From Acinetobacter tandoii DSM 14970 = CIP 107469 (GTDB taxonomy: Bacteria > Pseudomonadota > Gammaproteobacteria > Pseudomonadales > Moraxellaceae): 64,000 bases of DNA. The translations under genes were made by a program, and so were the position numbers. The DNA lies in assembly GCF_000400735.1 (NCBI RefSeq), contig NZ_KE007362.1, positions 1-64,000 of the forward strand, written 5' to 3'. This document shows positions 18,465 through 28,985 of this stretch, one piece after another (position 1 is the first letter of the stretch; the number at the start of each line of letters is the position of its first letter). The notes below the pieces were generated by a model, which saw only the letters and a program-made list of their open reading frames with translations, ran no database searches and was not told the origin of the DNA.

Positions 18465-19985
18465 TTAATCGATAAATTGTTCCGACTGAATATTCAATTC
18501 AATATCCCAATGCTTGAATTGCATTTGTTCATCATGCAAATCTGCAACAAGCAAAGGCCATTGTTTGGCATCACCAGAAACGCAGAGTTGCCATTGTTGC
18601 GCATTGCCGATACTTAATTCAATGGCAGGAAGCATCGCATCGCTACGACTATGATTTAGTAAAACTGCTAATCGAAGCAATAGACATAGATGCACAAGTT
18701 TGCTACCACCAACCTTCATGACATCAATTTTGGCATCACTACGCAACTTGCGACGGTGATGTGCAACCAAATGTGAGATCTGGTTTTGGTCAATCTGCGA
18801 AAAACCTGCAATATCCGAATGTTGTAATAAATAGGCCCCATGACGATGATAACCACCGTGGCTAATCGCCAATCCAATCTCATGTAAATATGCCGCACGA
18901 CGCAGTAAGTCACTGTCATCGCTGGTTAAATTTAGCGGTTTTGCTACACCATCAAATAGATGCTGTACAGTTTTAACGACTCGCTCAGCCTGTTTCGGAT
19001 CGGCACCATAGCGCCCCATTAAGGCTTGTACACTACGGTCACGAATATCTTCATGTTGGAAACGACCCAATAAGTCGTACATGACGCCTTCTCTTAATGC
19101 GCCATCCGAATAAACCAAAACTTCAATTTCTAACAACTCGAATACTGCACACAAAATTGCAATTCCAGCTGGCAAAACTGCTCGACGGTCTTCCTTAAGA
19201 CCATCAAAATCCATTTCTGAAATATGCTTATATTTAAGTAGTTTTTCTTTAAGTTTTTCTAGCCCTTCACGCGTCAGATTCTCTTGCTCATTACTCCAGC
19301 CCATATTGACCGCAATTTGGCGACACGCCTTAATGGTGCCACTCGATCCAACAACAGTATCCCAACCCGCTTCTTTATAAGTATTGGCAATTGCAGATAA
19401 CTCTTTACGTGCTGCAACCACAGCTTTGTCAAAGCTTTTTTGATTAATTTCACCATCTGGGAAATATGCTTTAGTGAACGCGACACAACCCATTTGTAAA
19501 GATTCAGTGTGTATCGGTTCAAATTCTTCACCAATGATCAGTTCAGTCGAACCACCACCAATATCAATCACCAAACGACGACCACTGTTCGCCATAGTGT
19601 GAGAAACACCCAAATAAATCAGACGCGCCTCTTCACGACCTGCAATAATTTCAATTGGTTTAGGCAAGATTTCTGCGGCTTTTTGAATAAATTCATGGCC
19701 ATTTTTAGCTTGACGTAACGCATTGGTTGCTACAATTCTCAAACGATTGGGCTGCACTGAACTTAAACGCCCCACAAAGCGCGCTAAACATGCCAAACCG
19801 CGTTGTTGCGCGGCTTCAGTTAAGTTTTTATTTTCATCAAGTCCAGCTGCTAACTGAACTTTTTCTGACATTGATGCAACTTTTTTGACTTCACCATGGT
19901 CTACACGCGCAATCGCAAGGTGAAAGCTGTTCGACCCCATATCGATGGCAGCAAGTAATTCTTCATCAATTAAAAAATCAGACAT
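18465..19985 (-). CDS. ppx: Exopolyphosphatase (Ppx/GppA family)
   Basis: Hydrolyses polyphosphate, and in some members pppGpp, from the end. The 506-residue protein has the ASKHA phosphate motifs AAIDMGSNSFHL near the start, DIGGGSTELIIG near residue 143 and VGSSGTIKA near residue 215, and a C-terminal HD-like domain with the helical LHEIGLAISHGGYHRHGAYLL stretch. The size and tail fit Ppx rather than a short GppA, but the two cannot be separated surely by eye. It is the first gene of the ppx-accA-tilS-proC-yggT run and is divergent from trxA. Confidence 0.9.
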   Translation of the reverse strand: MSDFLIDEELLAAIDMGSNSFHLAIARVDHGEVKKVASMSEKVQLAAGLDENKNLTEAAQQRGLACLARFVGRLSSVQPNRLRIVATNALRQAKNGHEFIQKAAEILPKPIEIIAGREEARLIYLGVSHTMANSGRRLVIDIGGGSTELIIGEEFEPIHTESLQMGCVAFTKAYFPDGEINQKSFDKAVVAARKELSAIANTYKEAGWDTVVGSSGTIKACRQIAVNMGWSNEQENLTREGLEKLKEKLLKYKHISEMDFDGLKEDRRAVLPAGIAILCAVFELLEIEVLVYSDGALREGVMYDLLGRFQHEDIRDRSVQALMGRYGADPKQAERVVKTVQHLFDGVAKPLNLTSDDSDLLRRAAYLHEIGLAISHGGYHRHGAYLLQHSDIAGFSQIDQNQISHLVAHHRRKLRSDAKIDVMKVGGSKLVHLCLLLRLAVLLNHSRSDAMLPAIELSIGNAQQWQLCVSGDAKQWPLLVADLHDEQMQFKHWDIELNIQSEQFID

Positions 19986-20250
19986 TCTTCAAATAAACCT
20001 GTACAGAATTGAGCCTAGAGTAATGCACATACATGCAATTTAAAAGCCATTTATCTCTTTTAAATATTGAGCTTTTTATTTTTGAGCATATATGACAATT
20101 GTGTTACACGATCAGCATCATCGTGAGCACCAATTAGACAAATTTGATCGAAAGGCTGAAAATTTGCATCTAACACTACATTGTTAAAGATGGCTATGTA
20201 ATACTTAGAGCCATTAGCTATCTTTTAATAAAATTTTTGGAGCATATTCC
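19986..20250. other. Divergent intergenic region ppx / trxA
   Basis: 265 AT-rich bases carry the promoters of ppx and trxA. I could not pick a convincing -35/-10 pair. TTTGGAGC about 12 bases before the trxA ATG is its ribosome site. Confidence 0.4.
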
Positions 20251-20577
20251 ATGTCAGGCAATATCATCAACACTACAGATGCAAACTTTGAAGCAGATGT
20301 TTTAAATTCAGATACTCCCGTTCTTGTTGATTTCTGGGCAGGCTGGTGTGCACCATGTAAAGCGATTGCCCCTGTATTAGAAGTTCTTGCTAACGAATAC
20401 GAAGGAAAAGTGAAAATTGTAAAAGTTGATGTGACTTCTTGTGAAGCAACAGCCGTGAATTACAACATTCGCAACATTCCGGCATTATTAATGTTTAAAA
20501 ATGGTGAAGTTGTTGCACAACAAGTTGGCGCAGCACCAAAATCAAAATTAACAGCCTTCATTGAAGACCACATCTAA
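20251..20577 (+). CDS. trxA: Thioredoxin
   Basis: A 108-residue cytoplasmic disulfide reductase with the whole thioredoxin fold: DFWAGWCAPCKAIAPVL at residues 27-43 and the cis-proline motif RNIPALLMFKNGE near residue 75. The active site is Trp-Cys33-Ala-Pro-Cys36, whereas most TrxA proteins have Trp-Cys-Gly-Pro-Cys. It lies upstream of rho as in many gammaproteobacteria, but a terminator separates them. Confidence 0.96.
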   Translation: MSGNIINTTDANFEADVLNSDTPVLVDFWAGWCAPCKAIAPVLEVLANEYEGKVKIVKVDVTSCEATAVNYNIRNIPALLMFKNGEVVAQQVGAAPKSKLTAFIEDHI

Positions 20578-20599
20578 TTCAAACTTTGCAATTAGACCA

Positions 20600-20629
20600 A
20601 ATGCGCTATACCCAATAGCGCATTTTTTT
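20600..20629 (+). terminator. trxA terminator
   Basis: AATGCGCTAT (20600-20609) pairs with ATAGCGCATT (20615-20624), followed by a T run, 22 bases after the trxA stop. Confidence 0.9.
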
Positions 20630-20900
20630 CGTCTATAAATTGACAAAGTCAAGAATCTCTCTTATATTTCATGCTCAAGAAAGAAAGGATTTCAAGTCCG
20701 TCTTTTTCTTACAAGACACAACACATAAGATCGCCGTTCGGCAACAGAAATTGTTTCACACATTTTCTCTTCGCAACAATTTATCAGACCACCGCGTTGT
20801 TATTGTAATAATACAATGCCGTCATTTTATTACTGTATGCGACCGAATGTTGCTCCCTTTCCAACCTGTTTCTAGAATTTTTGATTCTATCTGACCACCT
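20630..20900 (+). other. Long rho 5' leader
   Basis: 271 bases without a credible gene separate the trxA terminator from the rho ATG. Rho is known to repress itself by early termination within a long leader in E. coli, and this region is a candidate for the same control. The rho start lacks a recognisable Shine-Dalgarno sequence (the bases before ATG read GACCACCT). No hairpin strong enough to name was found. Confidence 0.4.
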
Positions 20901-22169
20901 ATGAATTTAACCGAACTCAAGAAAAAACCAATTGGCGAACTCATCAAAATTGCAGAGTTTATGGGCCTAGAAGGAATGGCGCGTAACCGTAAGCAAGATA
21001 TTATCTTTGCCATCTTAAAGCGTCATGCGATGAATGGCGAAGAGATCTTTGGTGATGGCGTTCTCGAAATTCTGTCAGATGGTTTTGGTTTCTTACGCTC
21101 TGCCGCAGGTTCTTATCTTGCTGGACCAGATGACATTTATGTGAGCCCTTCGCAAATTCGTCGCTTTAACTTGCGCACGGGCGACACCATTACGGGAACG
21201 ATTCGCCCACCAAAAGAAGGTGAACGTTATTTTGCCCTGTTAAAAGTGAATCAAATTAACTTCGACACACCAGAAAACTCGCGCAATAAAATTTTATTCG
21301 AAAACTTAACACCATTATTTCCAACTGAACAATTGGTGATGGAGTTAGGTAATGGTACCACTGAAGATTTAACTGCCCGTGTTGTAGATTTGGTTGCTCC
21401 AATTGGTAAAGGTCAACGTTCAATTATCGTTGCTCCACCTAAAGCGGGTAAAACCATGTTGCTACAAAACATCGCGCAATCAATTGTACGTAACAACCCT
21501 GAATGCTTCCTGATCGTTCTTCTCATTGATGAACGTCCTGAGGAAGTGACTGAAATGGAACGTACGGTACGCGGTGAAGTTATTGCTTCTACTTTTGATG
21601 AATCTCCAGCACGCCACGTTCAAGTTGCTGAAATGGTGATTGAAAAAGCAAAACGTTTGGTTGAACACAAAAAAGATGTCGTGATTCTACTTGACTCGAT
21701 TACCCGTTTGGCTCGTGCTTACAATACCGTAGTACCTTCTTCTGGCAAGGTATTAACAGGGGGTGTAGATGCTCATGCACTTGAACGTCCAAAGCGTTTC
21801 TTTGGTGCTGCACGTAATATCGAAGAAGGCGGCTCACTAACCATTATCTCAACTGCCTTAATTGAAACAGGCAGCAAGATGGATGAAGTCATTTACGAAG
21901 AATTCAAAGGTACTGGTAACCAAGAGATCACCCTTGATCGCCGTATTGCTGAAAAGCGTGTATTCCCTGCTATGAACATTAAAAAGTCAGGCACGCGTCG
22001 TGAAGAGCGTCTAATGTCTGAAGATAATTTACGTAAGGTATGGATTTTACGTAAGTTACTTCATACTCAAGATGAATTGGCGGCAATGGAATTCTTATTG
22101 GATCGTATGAAAGAAACTAAAACCAATGACGATTTCTTTGATCAAATGAAACGTAAAGCGACCAATTAA
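20901..22169 (+). CDS. rho: Transcription termination factor Rho
   Basis: The hexameric RNA-dependent ATPase helicase that ends untranslated transcripts. The 422-residue protein has the Rho N-terminal helical domain, the OSB RNA-binding fold ([12 protein letters not shown]), the Q-loop region, Walker [11 protein letters not shown] and Walker [17 protein letters not shown], and the R-loop region near [19 protein letters not shown]. It is monocistronic, with a leader of over 200 bases and a clear terminator. Confidence 0.98.
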   Translation: MNLTELKKKPIGELIKIAEFMGLEGMARNRKQDIIFAILKRHAMNGEEIFGDGVLEILSDGFGFLRSAAGSYLAGPDDIYVSPSQIRRFNLRTGDTITGTIRPPKEGERYFALLKVNQINFDTPENSRNKILFENLTPLFPTEQLVMELGNGTTEDLTARVVDLVAPIGKGQRSIIVAPPKAGKTMLLQNIAQSIVRNNPECFLIVLLIDERPEEVTEMERTVRGEVIASTFDESPARHVQVAEMVIEKAKRLVEHKKDVVILLDSITRLARAYNTVVPSSGKVLTGGVDAHALERPKRFFGAARNIEEGGSLTIISTALIETGSKMDEVIYEEFKGTGNQEITLDRRIAEKRVFPAMNIKKSGTRREERLMSEDNLRKVWILRKLLHTQDELAAMEFLLDRMKETKTNDDFFDQMKRKATN

Positions 22170-22185
22170 TTTGACACCTGAAATG

Positions 22186-22214
22186 AAAAGGTCACTTTTA
22201 TAAGTGGCCTTTTT
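22186..22214 (+). terminator. rho terminator
   Basis: AAAAGGTCACTT (22186-22197) pairs with AAGTGGCCTTTT (22202-22213), with one G-T pair and a 4-base loop, and runs into T residues 16 bases after the rho stop. Confidence 0.85.
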
Positions 22215-22579
22215 ATTTGGTTGACCTTATTAACATAAATACACAATTCGCTTTAAGCTATGTAACAACAGTTGCAAATATTTGATTGTTAAATAAATGA
22301 CATTAAAAACCTCTTTAATTTTATAAACTTAATAAGTACTTCTCCAATATAAAGCACATGTTTAATTGTTATTTTCTGTTAAAAAATAGCATTTATTTGC
22401 TCATTTTTTGGTTTTTTTTCACACAAACTAGTAGTAATTCAAAATAGGCAGTGATAGCATATTCGCAGACCAGTTAAGCTGCTCCTGCATTGTTACTACC
22501 TAACAAATTTAGGAATAATAAAAGCACATAACAGCTGACCTTGGTTTTTTTTAATCTCATATTTTTAGAGAGTGATGCC
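22215..22579 (+). other. Upstream region of the small lipoprotein gene
   Basis: 365 bases, very AT-rich with several T runs, and no gene. The last 100 bases probably hold the promoter of the lipoprotein gene; TTGTTA near 22491 and AATAAT near 22515 are a weak candidate pair. Nothing else can be supported. Confidence 0.4.
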
Positions 22580-22825
22580 ATGTTATTCAAAAAAATCGCT
22601 ATTGCTGCTGCAGTTGCTACTACTTTAGCTTTCGTTGGCTGTGCTAAAAAAGAAGAAGCTCCTGCTGCTGAAGCTGCTGCTTCTGCTGCGTCTGAAGCTA
22701 CTGTTGAAGCTTCTGCTGCTGTAGACGCAGCTGCTGTTGAAGCTGCTTCTGCTGCTGAAGTTGCTGCTTCTGCTGCTGAAGTTGCTGCTTCTGCTGCTGA
22801 TACTGCTGCTTCTGCTGCTCACTAA
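22580..22825 (+). CDS. Small Ala-rich heptad-repeat lipoprotein
   Basis: An 81-residue predicted lipoprotein. Signal peptide MLFKKIAIAAAVATTLAFVG ends at the lipobox cysteine (AFVGC), after which comes Lys-Lys-Glu-Glu. The rest uses almost only Ala, Ser, Glu, Val and Asp and ends in a tandem AASAAEV heptad repeat, so the mature part is probably one long helix. The architecture resembles a Braun-lipoprotein-like spacer, but there is no C-terminal lysine for peptidoglycan linkage. The ATG at 22580 is chosen because it starts the signal peptide. It has its own terminator. Function unknown. Confidence 0.8.
   Translation: MLFKKIAIAAAVATTLAFVGCAKKEEAPAAEAAASAASEATVEASAAVDAAAVEAASAAEVAASAAEVAASAADTAASAAH
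22742..22822 (+). repeat. Four 21-bp tandem repeats coding AASAAEV-type heptads
   Basis: Units start at 22742, 22763, 22784 and 22805 (the last is truncated by the stop). The first two are identical, beginning GCTGCTTCTGCTGCTGAAG; the third ends Asp-Thr in place of Glu-Val. Each unit encodes exactly seven residues, and copy number could change by slippage without shifting the frame. Confidence 0.9.
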
Positions 22826-22843
22826 TCTTTACGATTACGTAGC

Positions 22844-22875
22844 AAAAAAGAGAGAACTTATGTTCTCTCTTTTTT
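22844..22875. terminator. Lipoprotein gene terminator
   Basis: A 14-bp stem, AAAAAAGAGAGAAC (22844-22857) and GTTCTCTCTTTTTT (22862-22875), with a 4-base loop, lies 19 bases after the stop. Confidence 0.92.
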
Positions 22876-22945
22876 TATGTCTGAAATTTACTGCACACAG
22901 CAGAATATCAATAATTTCAACAAATCAGCTTAATCTCATAATAAT

Positions 22946-22971
22946 AAAAAAAGCAGATCAATCGATCTGCT
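22946..22971 (-). terminator. ihfA terminator
   Basis: AGCAGATC (22952-22959) pairs with GATCTGCT (22964-22971), and on the minus strand it is followed by a run of seven T. The ihfA stop codon lies inside the hairpin. Confidence 0.88.
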
Positions 22972-23254
22972 CTTTCCCAACACGCTGTCTAAACTTCTGA
23001 CCTGCGCGAAATGTTACAACACGGCGGGCAGAAATCGGAATTTCTTCACCCGTTTTAGGATTTCTGCCTGGTCGTTGACGCTTATCACGCAACTCAAAGT
23101 TTCCGAAACCCGAAAGTTTAACTTGTTCTCCTGAAATAAGCGCTTGGCTTATTTCATCAAAGAATAATTCGACCATTTGTTTTGCTTCACGACGGTTTAA
23201 ACTCGTGAGCTCACTTAAATGATCAGCCATTTCTGCTTTAGTTAATGCTGTCAT
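22958..23254 (-). CDS. ihfA: Integration host factor subunit alpha
   Basis: The alpha subunit of the DNA-bending heterodimer IHF. The 98-residue protein has the HU/IHF fold with the [21 protein letters not shown] segment including the Asn-Pro that intercalates DNA, and ends [15 protein letters not shown]. It overlaps the pheT stop by 4 bases (ATGA), the same order as in E. coli, so it is co-translated with pheT. Confidence 0.96.
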   Translation of the reverse strand: MTALTKAEMADHLSELTSLNRREAKQMVELFFDEISQALISGEQVKLSGFGNFELRDKRQRPGRNPKTGEEIPISARRVVTFRAGQKFRQRVGKEQID

Positions 23255-25632
23255 GAAGCCCTCAATGTCGCCTGATAAGTGTTTTGCAACACTTCAATGA
23301 TTGTATCCATACCCGATTTAATTTCAGCATCTTCTAATGTACGTGAAGGATGTTGCCATAGCAGTGCAAATGCCAATGAGCGTTTATCTGCTTCAACCCC
23401 TTGTCCTGTGTATACATCGAAGAGCCAATTCGAGTTTAACAGCTCCCCACCAGTTTTAGTGATAAGTTGCTGAATTTCACCAATATTAATCTTATCACTA
23501 ATTAAAAGCGCAATATCACGTCTAACCGATGGAAAACGTGATAATTCTGTAAAATTAGATACATAAGTTTGCAAAAGTGCCTTTTGATCAAGTTCAGCCA
23601 CCCAAGTTGTACCCAAATCTAATTCTGCTTCTAGCGTTGGGTGTAAACGACCTAAATAACCAATTGATTGACCATCCACTATAATTTCCGCTGACTGGCC
23701 TGGATGTAACCAAACTCGCTCAGAACGAGTATATTCCACTTTGATACGGCCTGCTGCTAATAGTTCTTCCACTTCACCTTTAAAGTCAAAGAAATCCATT
23801 GCTTGTGGTTTGGCATGCCAAGATTCTGCTTGCTTCGCACCTACAGCAATCATGGCTAATGTTGGAATCTGTTTTAAATCATGGATGTTATTGGCATCTT
23901 GATAGTCAAAACGCAAACCCAACTCAAAGAAACGCACACGACTTTGTTGACGGTTAATATTGTATTGCACACAAGGAATTAAACTTGAAAGCAATGTTGA
24001 GCGCATAACAGCCAAATCACTTGAAATTGGGTTTGCCAAGGCCAATGGATTAACCGCTGGATTGAGCTGTTTTTCAAGTTTCAAATCAGCAAAGCTAAAA
24101 CTAATCGCCTCTTGATAACCCAAAGTCACTAAAGTCTGACGTAATTGTGCGATTTCAAATTGATCTTGATACTTGGCAAGTTGTGCATCAATGACTGGTA
24201 GACTGATTTGAATATTGTCATAACCGTGGATACGAGCAACTTCTTCAATTAAGTCTTGATAAATGGCCATATCATAACGGTGTGATGGCGGAACAACAGA
24301 CCACTGACCTTCAGCTTTAACCGTCACAATACAACCTAAACGGGTTAATGCATCAGCGATAAATTCACCTTCTACACGATAACCCAATAGTTGATCGACT
24401 TGTGCCTGCTTAAGCTCAATCGCTTCACGCTTAGGCAAAACTTCAGCTTGTTCTGCAACAGTAATCGGACCAAATTCACCACCAGCAAGCTCAGCAATCA
24501 ATTGTGATGCACGATGCATTGCTATCATTGGTAATTCAAAGTCTACGCCACGTTCATAACGCTGCGACGCATCAGTATGCAAACCAAAACTACGCGCACG
24601 ACCAGCAATATGTAACGGCGCGAAGAATGCAGATTCCAAGAAAATTTCAGTCGTTTCATCGGTTACCGAAGATGATAAACCACCCATGATACCCGCTATT
24701 GCCAATGCTTTTTCAGCATCAGCAATAATCATTACTTTTTCATTAAGTTCAACTTCTTGTTCATTTAACAGCACCAATTTTTCCGCTGCTGTTGCTTGAC
24801 GCACGTGAACTGCGCCTTGAACTTTTCCACCATCAAATGCATGTAATGGTTGACCCAACTCCATCAACACATAGTTGGTAATATCAACCAAAATACTGTG
24901 CTGACGAATACCCGAACGCGCAAGCGCACGCTCCATCCATTCTGGTGTTGGTGCTTTGGTATTTACATTTTTGATTACGCGGCCTAAATAACGCGGGCAA
25001 CCTTCAGTAGTGACAACAACTTTTTTCTCATCTGCAATAGTCGCAACTACTTCTTTAATCTCTGGCGCAACCGCAGTCATTTGGTTAATGACTGCAATTT
25101 CACGCGCAATACCACGAATACTGAAACAGTCACCACGGTTTGGCGTAATGCTAATATCAATCACATGATCATCTAAATCTAGATATTCGCGGATATTTAC
25201 ACCAACAGGTGCATCTACTGGAAGCTCTAAAAGACCATCAATTTTATCTTCTAGATCAATTTCCGAAGCACCACACAACATCCCTTGTGACTCAATACCA
25301 CGCAATTTGCCTTTTTTAATTTTAAAATCGCCTGGTAACACTGCACCAATTGTCGCTACAGGAGCTTTCATTCCCACGCGAACATTCGGTGCACCACATA
25401 CAATTTGCAAAGGCTCACCTGAACCAATATTTACGGTAGTAACACGTAAACGGTCTGCATCAGGATGTTGTTCTACGGTAAGCACTTCACCCACTACAAC
25501 ACCTGTAAATGGTTTTGCTGCAGGAGATAAATCATCAACTTCGAGACCTAACATGGTCAGTTGGTCAGATAACGTTTCGCTATCAATGGCTGGGTTGACC
25601 CATGTGCGCAACCAATTTTCGCTAATTTTCAT
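23251..25632 (-). CDS. pheT: Phenylalanine-tRNA ligase subunit beta
   Basis: The beta subunit of the alpha2-beta2 PheRS. At 793 residues it has the N-terminal tRNA-binding (EMAP-like) domain (about 40-150, with [11 protein letters not shown]), the B3/B4 editing domain (about 210-390), the B5 domain, the catalytic-like core and the C-terminal anticodon-binding FDX-ACB domain (ending [18 protein letters not shown]). It overlaps ihfA by 4 bases and is separated from pheS by a 137-base spacer holding a paired repeat. Confidence 0.97.
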   Translation of the reverse strand: MKISENWLRTWVNPAIDSETLSDQLTMLGLEVDDLSPAAKPFTGVVVGEVLTVEQHPDADRLRVTTVNIGSGEPLQIVCGAPNVRVGMKAPVATIGAVLPGDFKIKKGKLRGIESQGMLCGASEIDLEDKIDGLLELPVDAPVGVNIREYLDLDDHVIDISITPNRGDCFSIRGIAREIAVINQMTAVAPEIKEVVATIADEKKVVVTTEGCPRYLGRVIKNVNTKAPTPEWMERALARSGIRQHSILVDITNYVLMELGQPLHAFDGGKVQGAVHVRQATAAEKLVLLNEQEVELNEKVMIIADAEKALAIAGIMGGLSSSVTDETTEIFLESAFFAPLHIAGRARSFGLHTDASQRYERGVDFELPMIAMHRASQLIAELAGGEFGPITVAEQAEVLPKREAIELKQAQVDQLLGYRVEGEFIADALTRLGCIVTVKAEGQWSVVPPSHRYDMAIYQDLIEEVARIHGYDNIQISLPVIDAQLAKYQDQFEIAQLRQTLVTLGYQEAISFSFADLKLEKQLNPAVNPLALANPISSDLAVMRSTLLSSLIPCVQYNINRQQSRVRFFELGLRFDYQDANNIHDLKQIPTLAMIAVGAKQAESWHAKPQAMDFFDFKGEVEELLAAGRIKVEYTRSERVWLHPGQSAEIIVDGQSIGYLGRLHPTLEAELDLGTTWVAELDQKALLQTYVSNFTELSRFPSVRRDIALLISDKINIGEIQQLITKTGGELLNSNWLFDVYTGQGVEADKRSLAFALLWQHPSRTLEDAEIKSGMDTIIEVLQNTYQATLRAS

Positions 25633-25647
25633 AAATTCAATGTCCTT

Positions 25648-25740
25648 AATCTCCCCTAACCCTCTTTTAAAAGAGGGAAAAACACACTACCGTTTTAGGT
25701 AGACTAGTCCCCCTTTATAAAGGGGGATTTAGGGGGATTT
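25648..25740. repeat. REP-like paired inverted element between pheS and pheT
   Basis: The left part reads AATCTCCCCTAACCCTC then a hairpin CCCTCTTTTAAAAGAGGG (25660-25677). The right part holds CCCCCTTTATAAAGGGGG (25710-25726) then ATTTAGGGGGATTT. The two outer ends are imperfect reverse complements of each other, so the element is two related units in opposite orientation. A single unit of the same family recurs at 62762-62805. Such C-rich palindromes are scattered through Acinetobacter genomes as far as I recall. Confidence 0.7.
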
Positions 25741-25769
25741 CAATAAATCTCAAATAACTGTTTAAACTA

Positions 25770-26771
<1,002 letters not shown>

Positions 26772-26794
26772 TTAATAATAAGATAAAACCCGAT

Positions 26795-26803
26795 ATTCTA
26801 TCA
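26795..26803 (-). promoter_or_regulatory. Candidate extended -10 promoter of pheS
   Basis: On the minus strand TGATAGAAT forms an extended -10 element 45 bases upstream of the pheS ATG. No good -35 box accompanies it. The position supports pheS having its own promoter now that it is separated from rplT. Confidence 0.35.
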
Positions 26804-26905
26804 GTTTTTAACAAGATTGATGCGTTTCCAATTAAGGAAAATTTGATTAACATCCGAAATTAGAAAAAGTATAAGATAAACCCACTTGCAAAGAGATCAA
26901 TATCT

Positions 26906-27934
26906 ATGGCCCTCGATCAAATTTGGAAACAACAGCTCACCCTCGTTACTTATGGCAATAAATTCCTCAATAAAGAGCTGAGTTTTAATCGTTGGAAACA
27001 GCATCCTATTTTTGATCAGCACCTCCTCGCCTTTCGAGATCTTATCTCACAGCATTTACTGGCTCAGCATTTTCAAATTTGGCTAGAAGGTCTCAAAAAA
27101 CAGGGCACCAAACACCTAAGCTTACACAGTTCAAGTCTATTAAATGATGAACAAAATCCAAATGCCAATGTTGAGCTACTCCCTTTTGCCCATTTCATTG
27201 TCAGCCATGAAGCCAACAAGAAAACAGCTTGGATTTTGGGTAAAGAATTAGCGGAATGGTATAATGCAGACAATGATTTTGAAGCACCAATCGCACAGCA
27301 AAATCCTTTACGTCAGGAAACTTTTTGGCGCTTTGAACTGAATTCTAAACTTGCTAAACGCATTGATGCAGATTTGCAACGCCCAAATTGGGATGATATT
27401 CAAAGCTATACACAAACTGAATTATTCAATAGTCCTTTAACAGAAGGTTTTATCGAGCCTGCACAATCAAATCTTCCGTATTATGGCTATGTTAGAAAAA
27501 CAAATACTGAAGCTGAAAGTGGATTAGACTCACAGAAACTCGCTTTAATCCCTACGGATTATCCTGCTGATTTTGCACATAAATCTCTTTACCGATTTGA
27601 AGCACTCAATCACTACATCCAAAATAAATTACAACACCCTCAACATGAAGATGGCTCGCTTCTCACTGCTGATGAGCAACTTAACCTACGCCATTTTTCG
27701 CAAAAACTTGAAGATCTTCAAGCCAAATTTATTGTGAAAGTTGCCAACCATTATCAAACAGCGCAACTAACTTCGATTGCCATCAATAATCCCTTAGAAG
27801 GTGCCGCTGCTACGACTACAACGTCAACATCATCTACGCCGCATCACCCTCATAAAATTGGTTCTTCTGCCGTATTCAAGCTGATCCTGATTACCGTCAT
27901 TATTTGTATTGCGGCTTATTATTTTGGTTTATAA
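26906..27934 (+). CDS. Tail-anchored protein of unknown function
   Basis: I do not recognise this 342-residue protein. The long N-terminal part (1-310) is soluble, helical and rich in Gln, His and Leu, with no signal peptide. A Thr/Ser/His-rich linker (near 295-312) leads to a single hydrophobic helix at the extreme C-terminus (about 320-340), the layout of a tail-anchored inner-membrane protein facing the cytoplasm. It is transcribed against pheS and rplT and ends in its own terminator, so it was inserted into the translation cluster. Confidence 0.7.
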   Translation: MALDQIWKQQLTLVTYGNKFLNKELSFNRWKQHPIFDQHLLAFRDLISQHLLAQHFQIWLEGLKKQGTKHLSLHSSSLLNDEQNPNANVELLPFAHFIVSHEANKKTAWILGKELAEWYNADNDFEAPIAQQNPLRQETFWRFELNSKLAKRIDADLQRPNWDDIQSYTQTELFNSPLTEGFIEPAQSNLPYYGYVRKTNTEAESGLDSQKLALIPTDYPADFAHKSLYRFEALNHYIQNKLQHPQHEDGSLLTADEQLNLRHFSQKLEDLQAKFIVKVANHYQTAQLTSIAINNPLEGAAATTTTSTSSTPHHPHKIGSSAVFKLILITVIICIAAYYFGL

Positions 27935-27942
27935 AAACATCA

Positions 27943-27967
27943 AAGGCCACTTCATGTGGCCTTGTTT
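27943..27967 (+). terminator. Terminator after the tail-anchored protein gene
   Basis: AAGGCCAC (27943-27950) pairs with GTGGCCTT (27956-27963), followed by GTTTT. Confidence 0.8.
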
Positions 27968-28055
27968 TAATTCATAATAAATAATTAAATCAATCCATTG
28001 AATCAGAAACCTTCTTTTCTAAAAATTTATTAAAGTACAGTAAAAACAAATTAGA

Positions 28056-28268
28056 TTAGGACGTTATCAACAAATTAAAGGGCCGTATCTCAATACGCAC
28101 TTTATGCTCATCGGCATGCTGATTGATATAATGCTGCACCGCGACCACCTCTCCTTCTAACTGTGCATCGGGTCCATACATAATTTTGACAGATTCACCA
28201 ATTCTTGGAATCATTTCTAGCTTTACAGTGATCCGCGCCTGATCCACACCAACAATTTCTGCAAGCAT
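28056..28268 (-). CDS. Small conserved-looking protein, function unknown
   Basis: A 70-residue protein of alternating beta-type sequence (for example ITVKLEMIPRIGESVKIMYG) with no signal peptide or membrane helix; it may be a small beta-barrel. AAGGAA lies before the ATG, which supports real translation. It sits between rplT and pheS on the same strand, but the rplT terminator separates it from rplT. I cannot assign a function. Confidence 0.6.
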   Translation of the reverse strand: MLAEIVGVDQARITVKLEMIPRIGESVKIMYGPDAQLEGEVVAVQHYINQHADEHKVRIEIRPFNLLITS

Positions 28269-28372
28269 CGCCCTATTCCTTTTTATAATGAATTGTTTTT
28301 ATTAGGCAACTAAGTCTTGTTCATTTAAAGACAAATTATGTAACACCTGTCCTTTCCATAAAATTACGCAAT

Positions 28373-28401
28373 AAAAAAGACCGCATAAAGCGGTCTTTTT
28401 T
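28373..28401 (-). terminator. rpmI-rplT terminator
   Basis: AAAAAAGACCGC (28373-28384) and GCGGTCTTTTTT (28390-28401) form a 12-bp stem with a 5-base loop, 18 bases after the rplT stop on the minus strand. Confidence 0.92.
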
Positions 28402-28418
28402 AAATCATCGGAAGATGA

Positions 28419-28778
28419 TTAAGCAGCTAATGCGCCTTTAGCTTTTTCAGCTAAAGCAGCAAATGCAACTGCGTCATGCATAGCGATGTCAGCAAGTACG
28501 CGACGGTCGATGATTACTTGAGCTTTTTTCAAGCCATCGATCATGCGGCTGTAAGACAAACCGTTTAGACGAGCACCAGCATTGATACGCGCAATCCATA
28601 GAGCACGGAATTGACGTTTCTTCTGACGACGGTCACGGTAAGCGTATTGACCCGCTTTGATTACTGCTTGGAACGCTACGCGATAAACGCGTGAACGAGC
28701 ACCGTAGTAACCTTTAGCACGAGCAAGAATTTTTTTATGACGGCGATGAGCCTGTACACCACGTTTTACACGAGCCAT
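28419..28778 (-). CDS. rplT: 50S ribosomal protein L20
   Basis: L20, 119 residues, is an early 23S rRNA binding protein needed for 50S assembly, and in E. coli it represses its own operon. The sequence has the Arg/Lys-rich N-terminal helix ([21 protein letters not shown]) and the globular domain with [13 protein letters not shown] [20 protein letters not shown]. It follows rpmI by 12 bases. A terminator follows it, unlike in E. coli where pheM-pheST continue. Confidence 0.98.
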   Translation of the reverse strand: MARVKRGVQAHRRHKKILARAKGYYGARSRVYRVAFQAVIKAGQYAYRDRRQKKRQFRALWIARINAGARLNGLSYSRMIDGLKKAQVIIDRRVLADIAMHDAVAFAALAEKAKGALAA

Positions 28779-28790
28779 TTATAAATCTCC

Positions 28791-28985
28791 TTAGATGTAT
28801 GGGCACATACGGCGAACTGAAGCAACGTCACTTACGTGAACCATTACACAGCCGCGTAATTGACGAATACGCTTAGCAGATTTTTTGGTCAAAATGTGGC
28901 GTTTGAACGCTTGTTTACGCTTGAAACCGTTTGCAGTCGCTTTGAAACGTTTAGCTGCACCACGGCGAGTTTTTAACTTAGCCAT
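28791..28985 (-). CDS. rpmI: 50S ribosomal protein L35
   Basis: L35, 64 residues, begins [15 protein letters not shown]. The ATG at 28985 has AAAGAGG upstream, which decides it over longer in-frame options. The upstream 60 or so bases contain pairing segments (ACCTG with CAGGT around 29005-29045) and a TAGAAT hexamer at 29057-29062, so the gene appears to have its own promoter and a folded leader. In E. coli infC lies directly upstream; here infC is 5.3 kb away. Confidence 0.97.

Noticed and set aside
22625..22822. Ser-rich minus-strand frame opposite the lipoprotein gene
   Set aside because: A by-product of the GCT-rich repeat read backwards (AGC codons for Ser).
22742..22822. Tandem repeats read as a CRISPR-like array
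   Set aside because: The 21-bp units are adjacent with no spacers and encode protein heptads.
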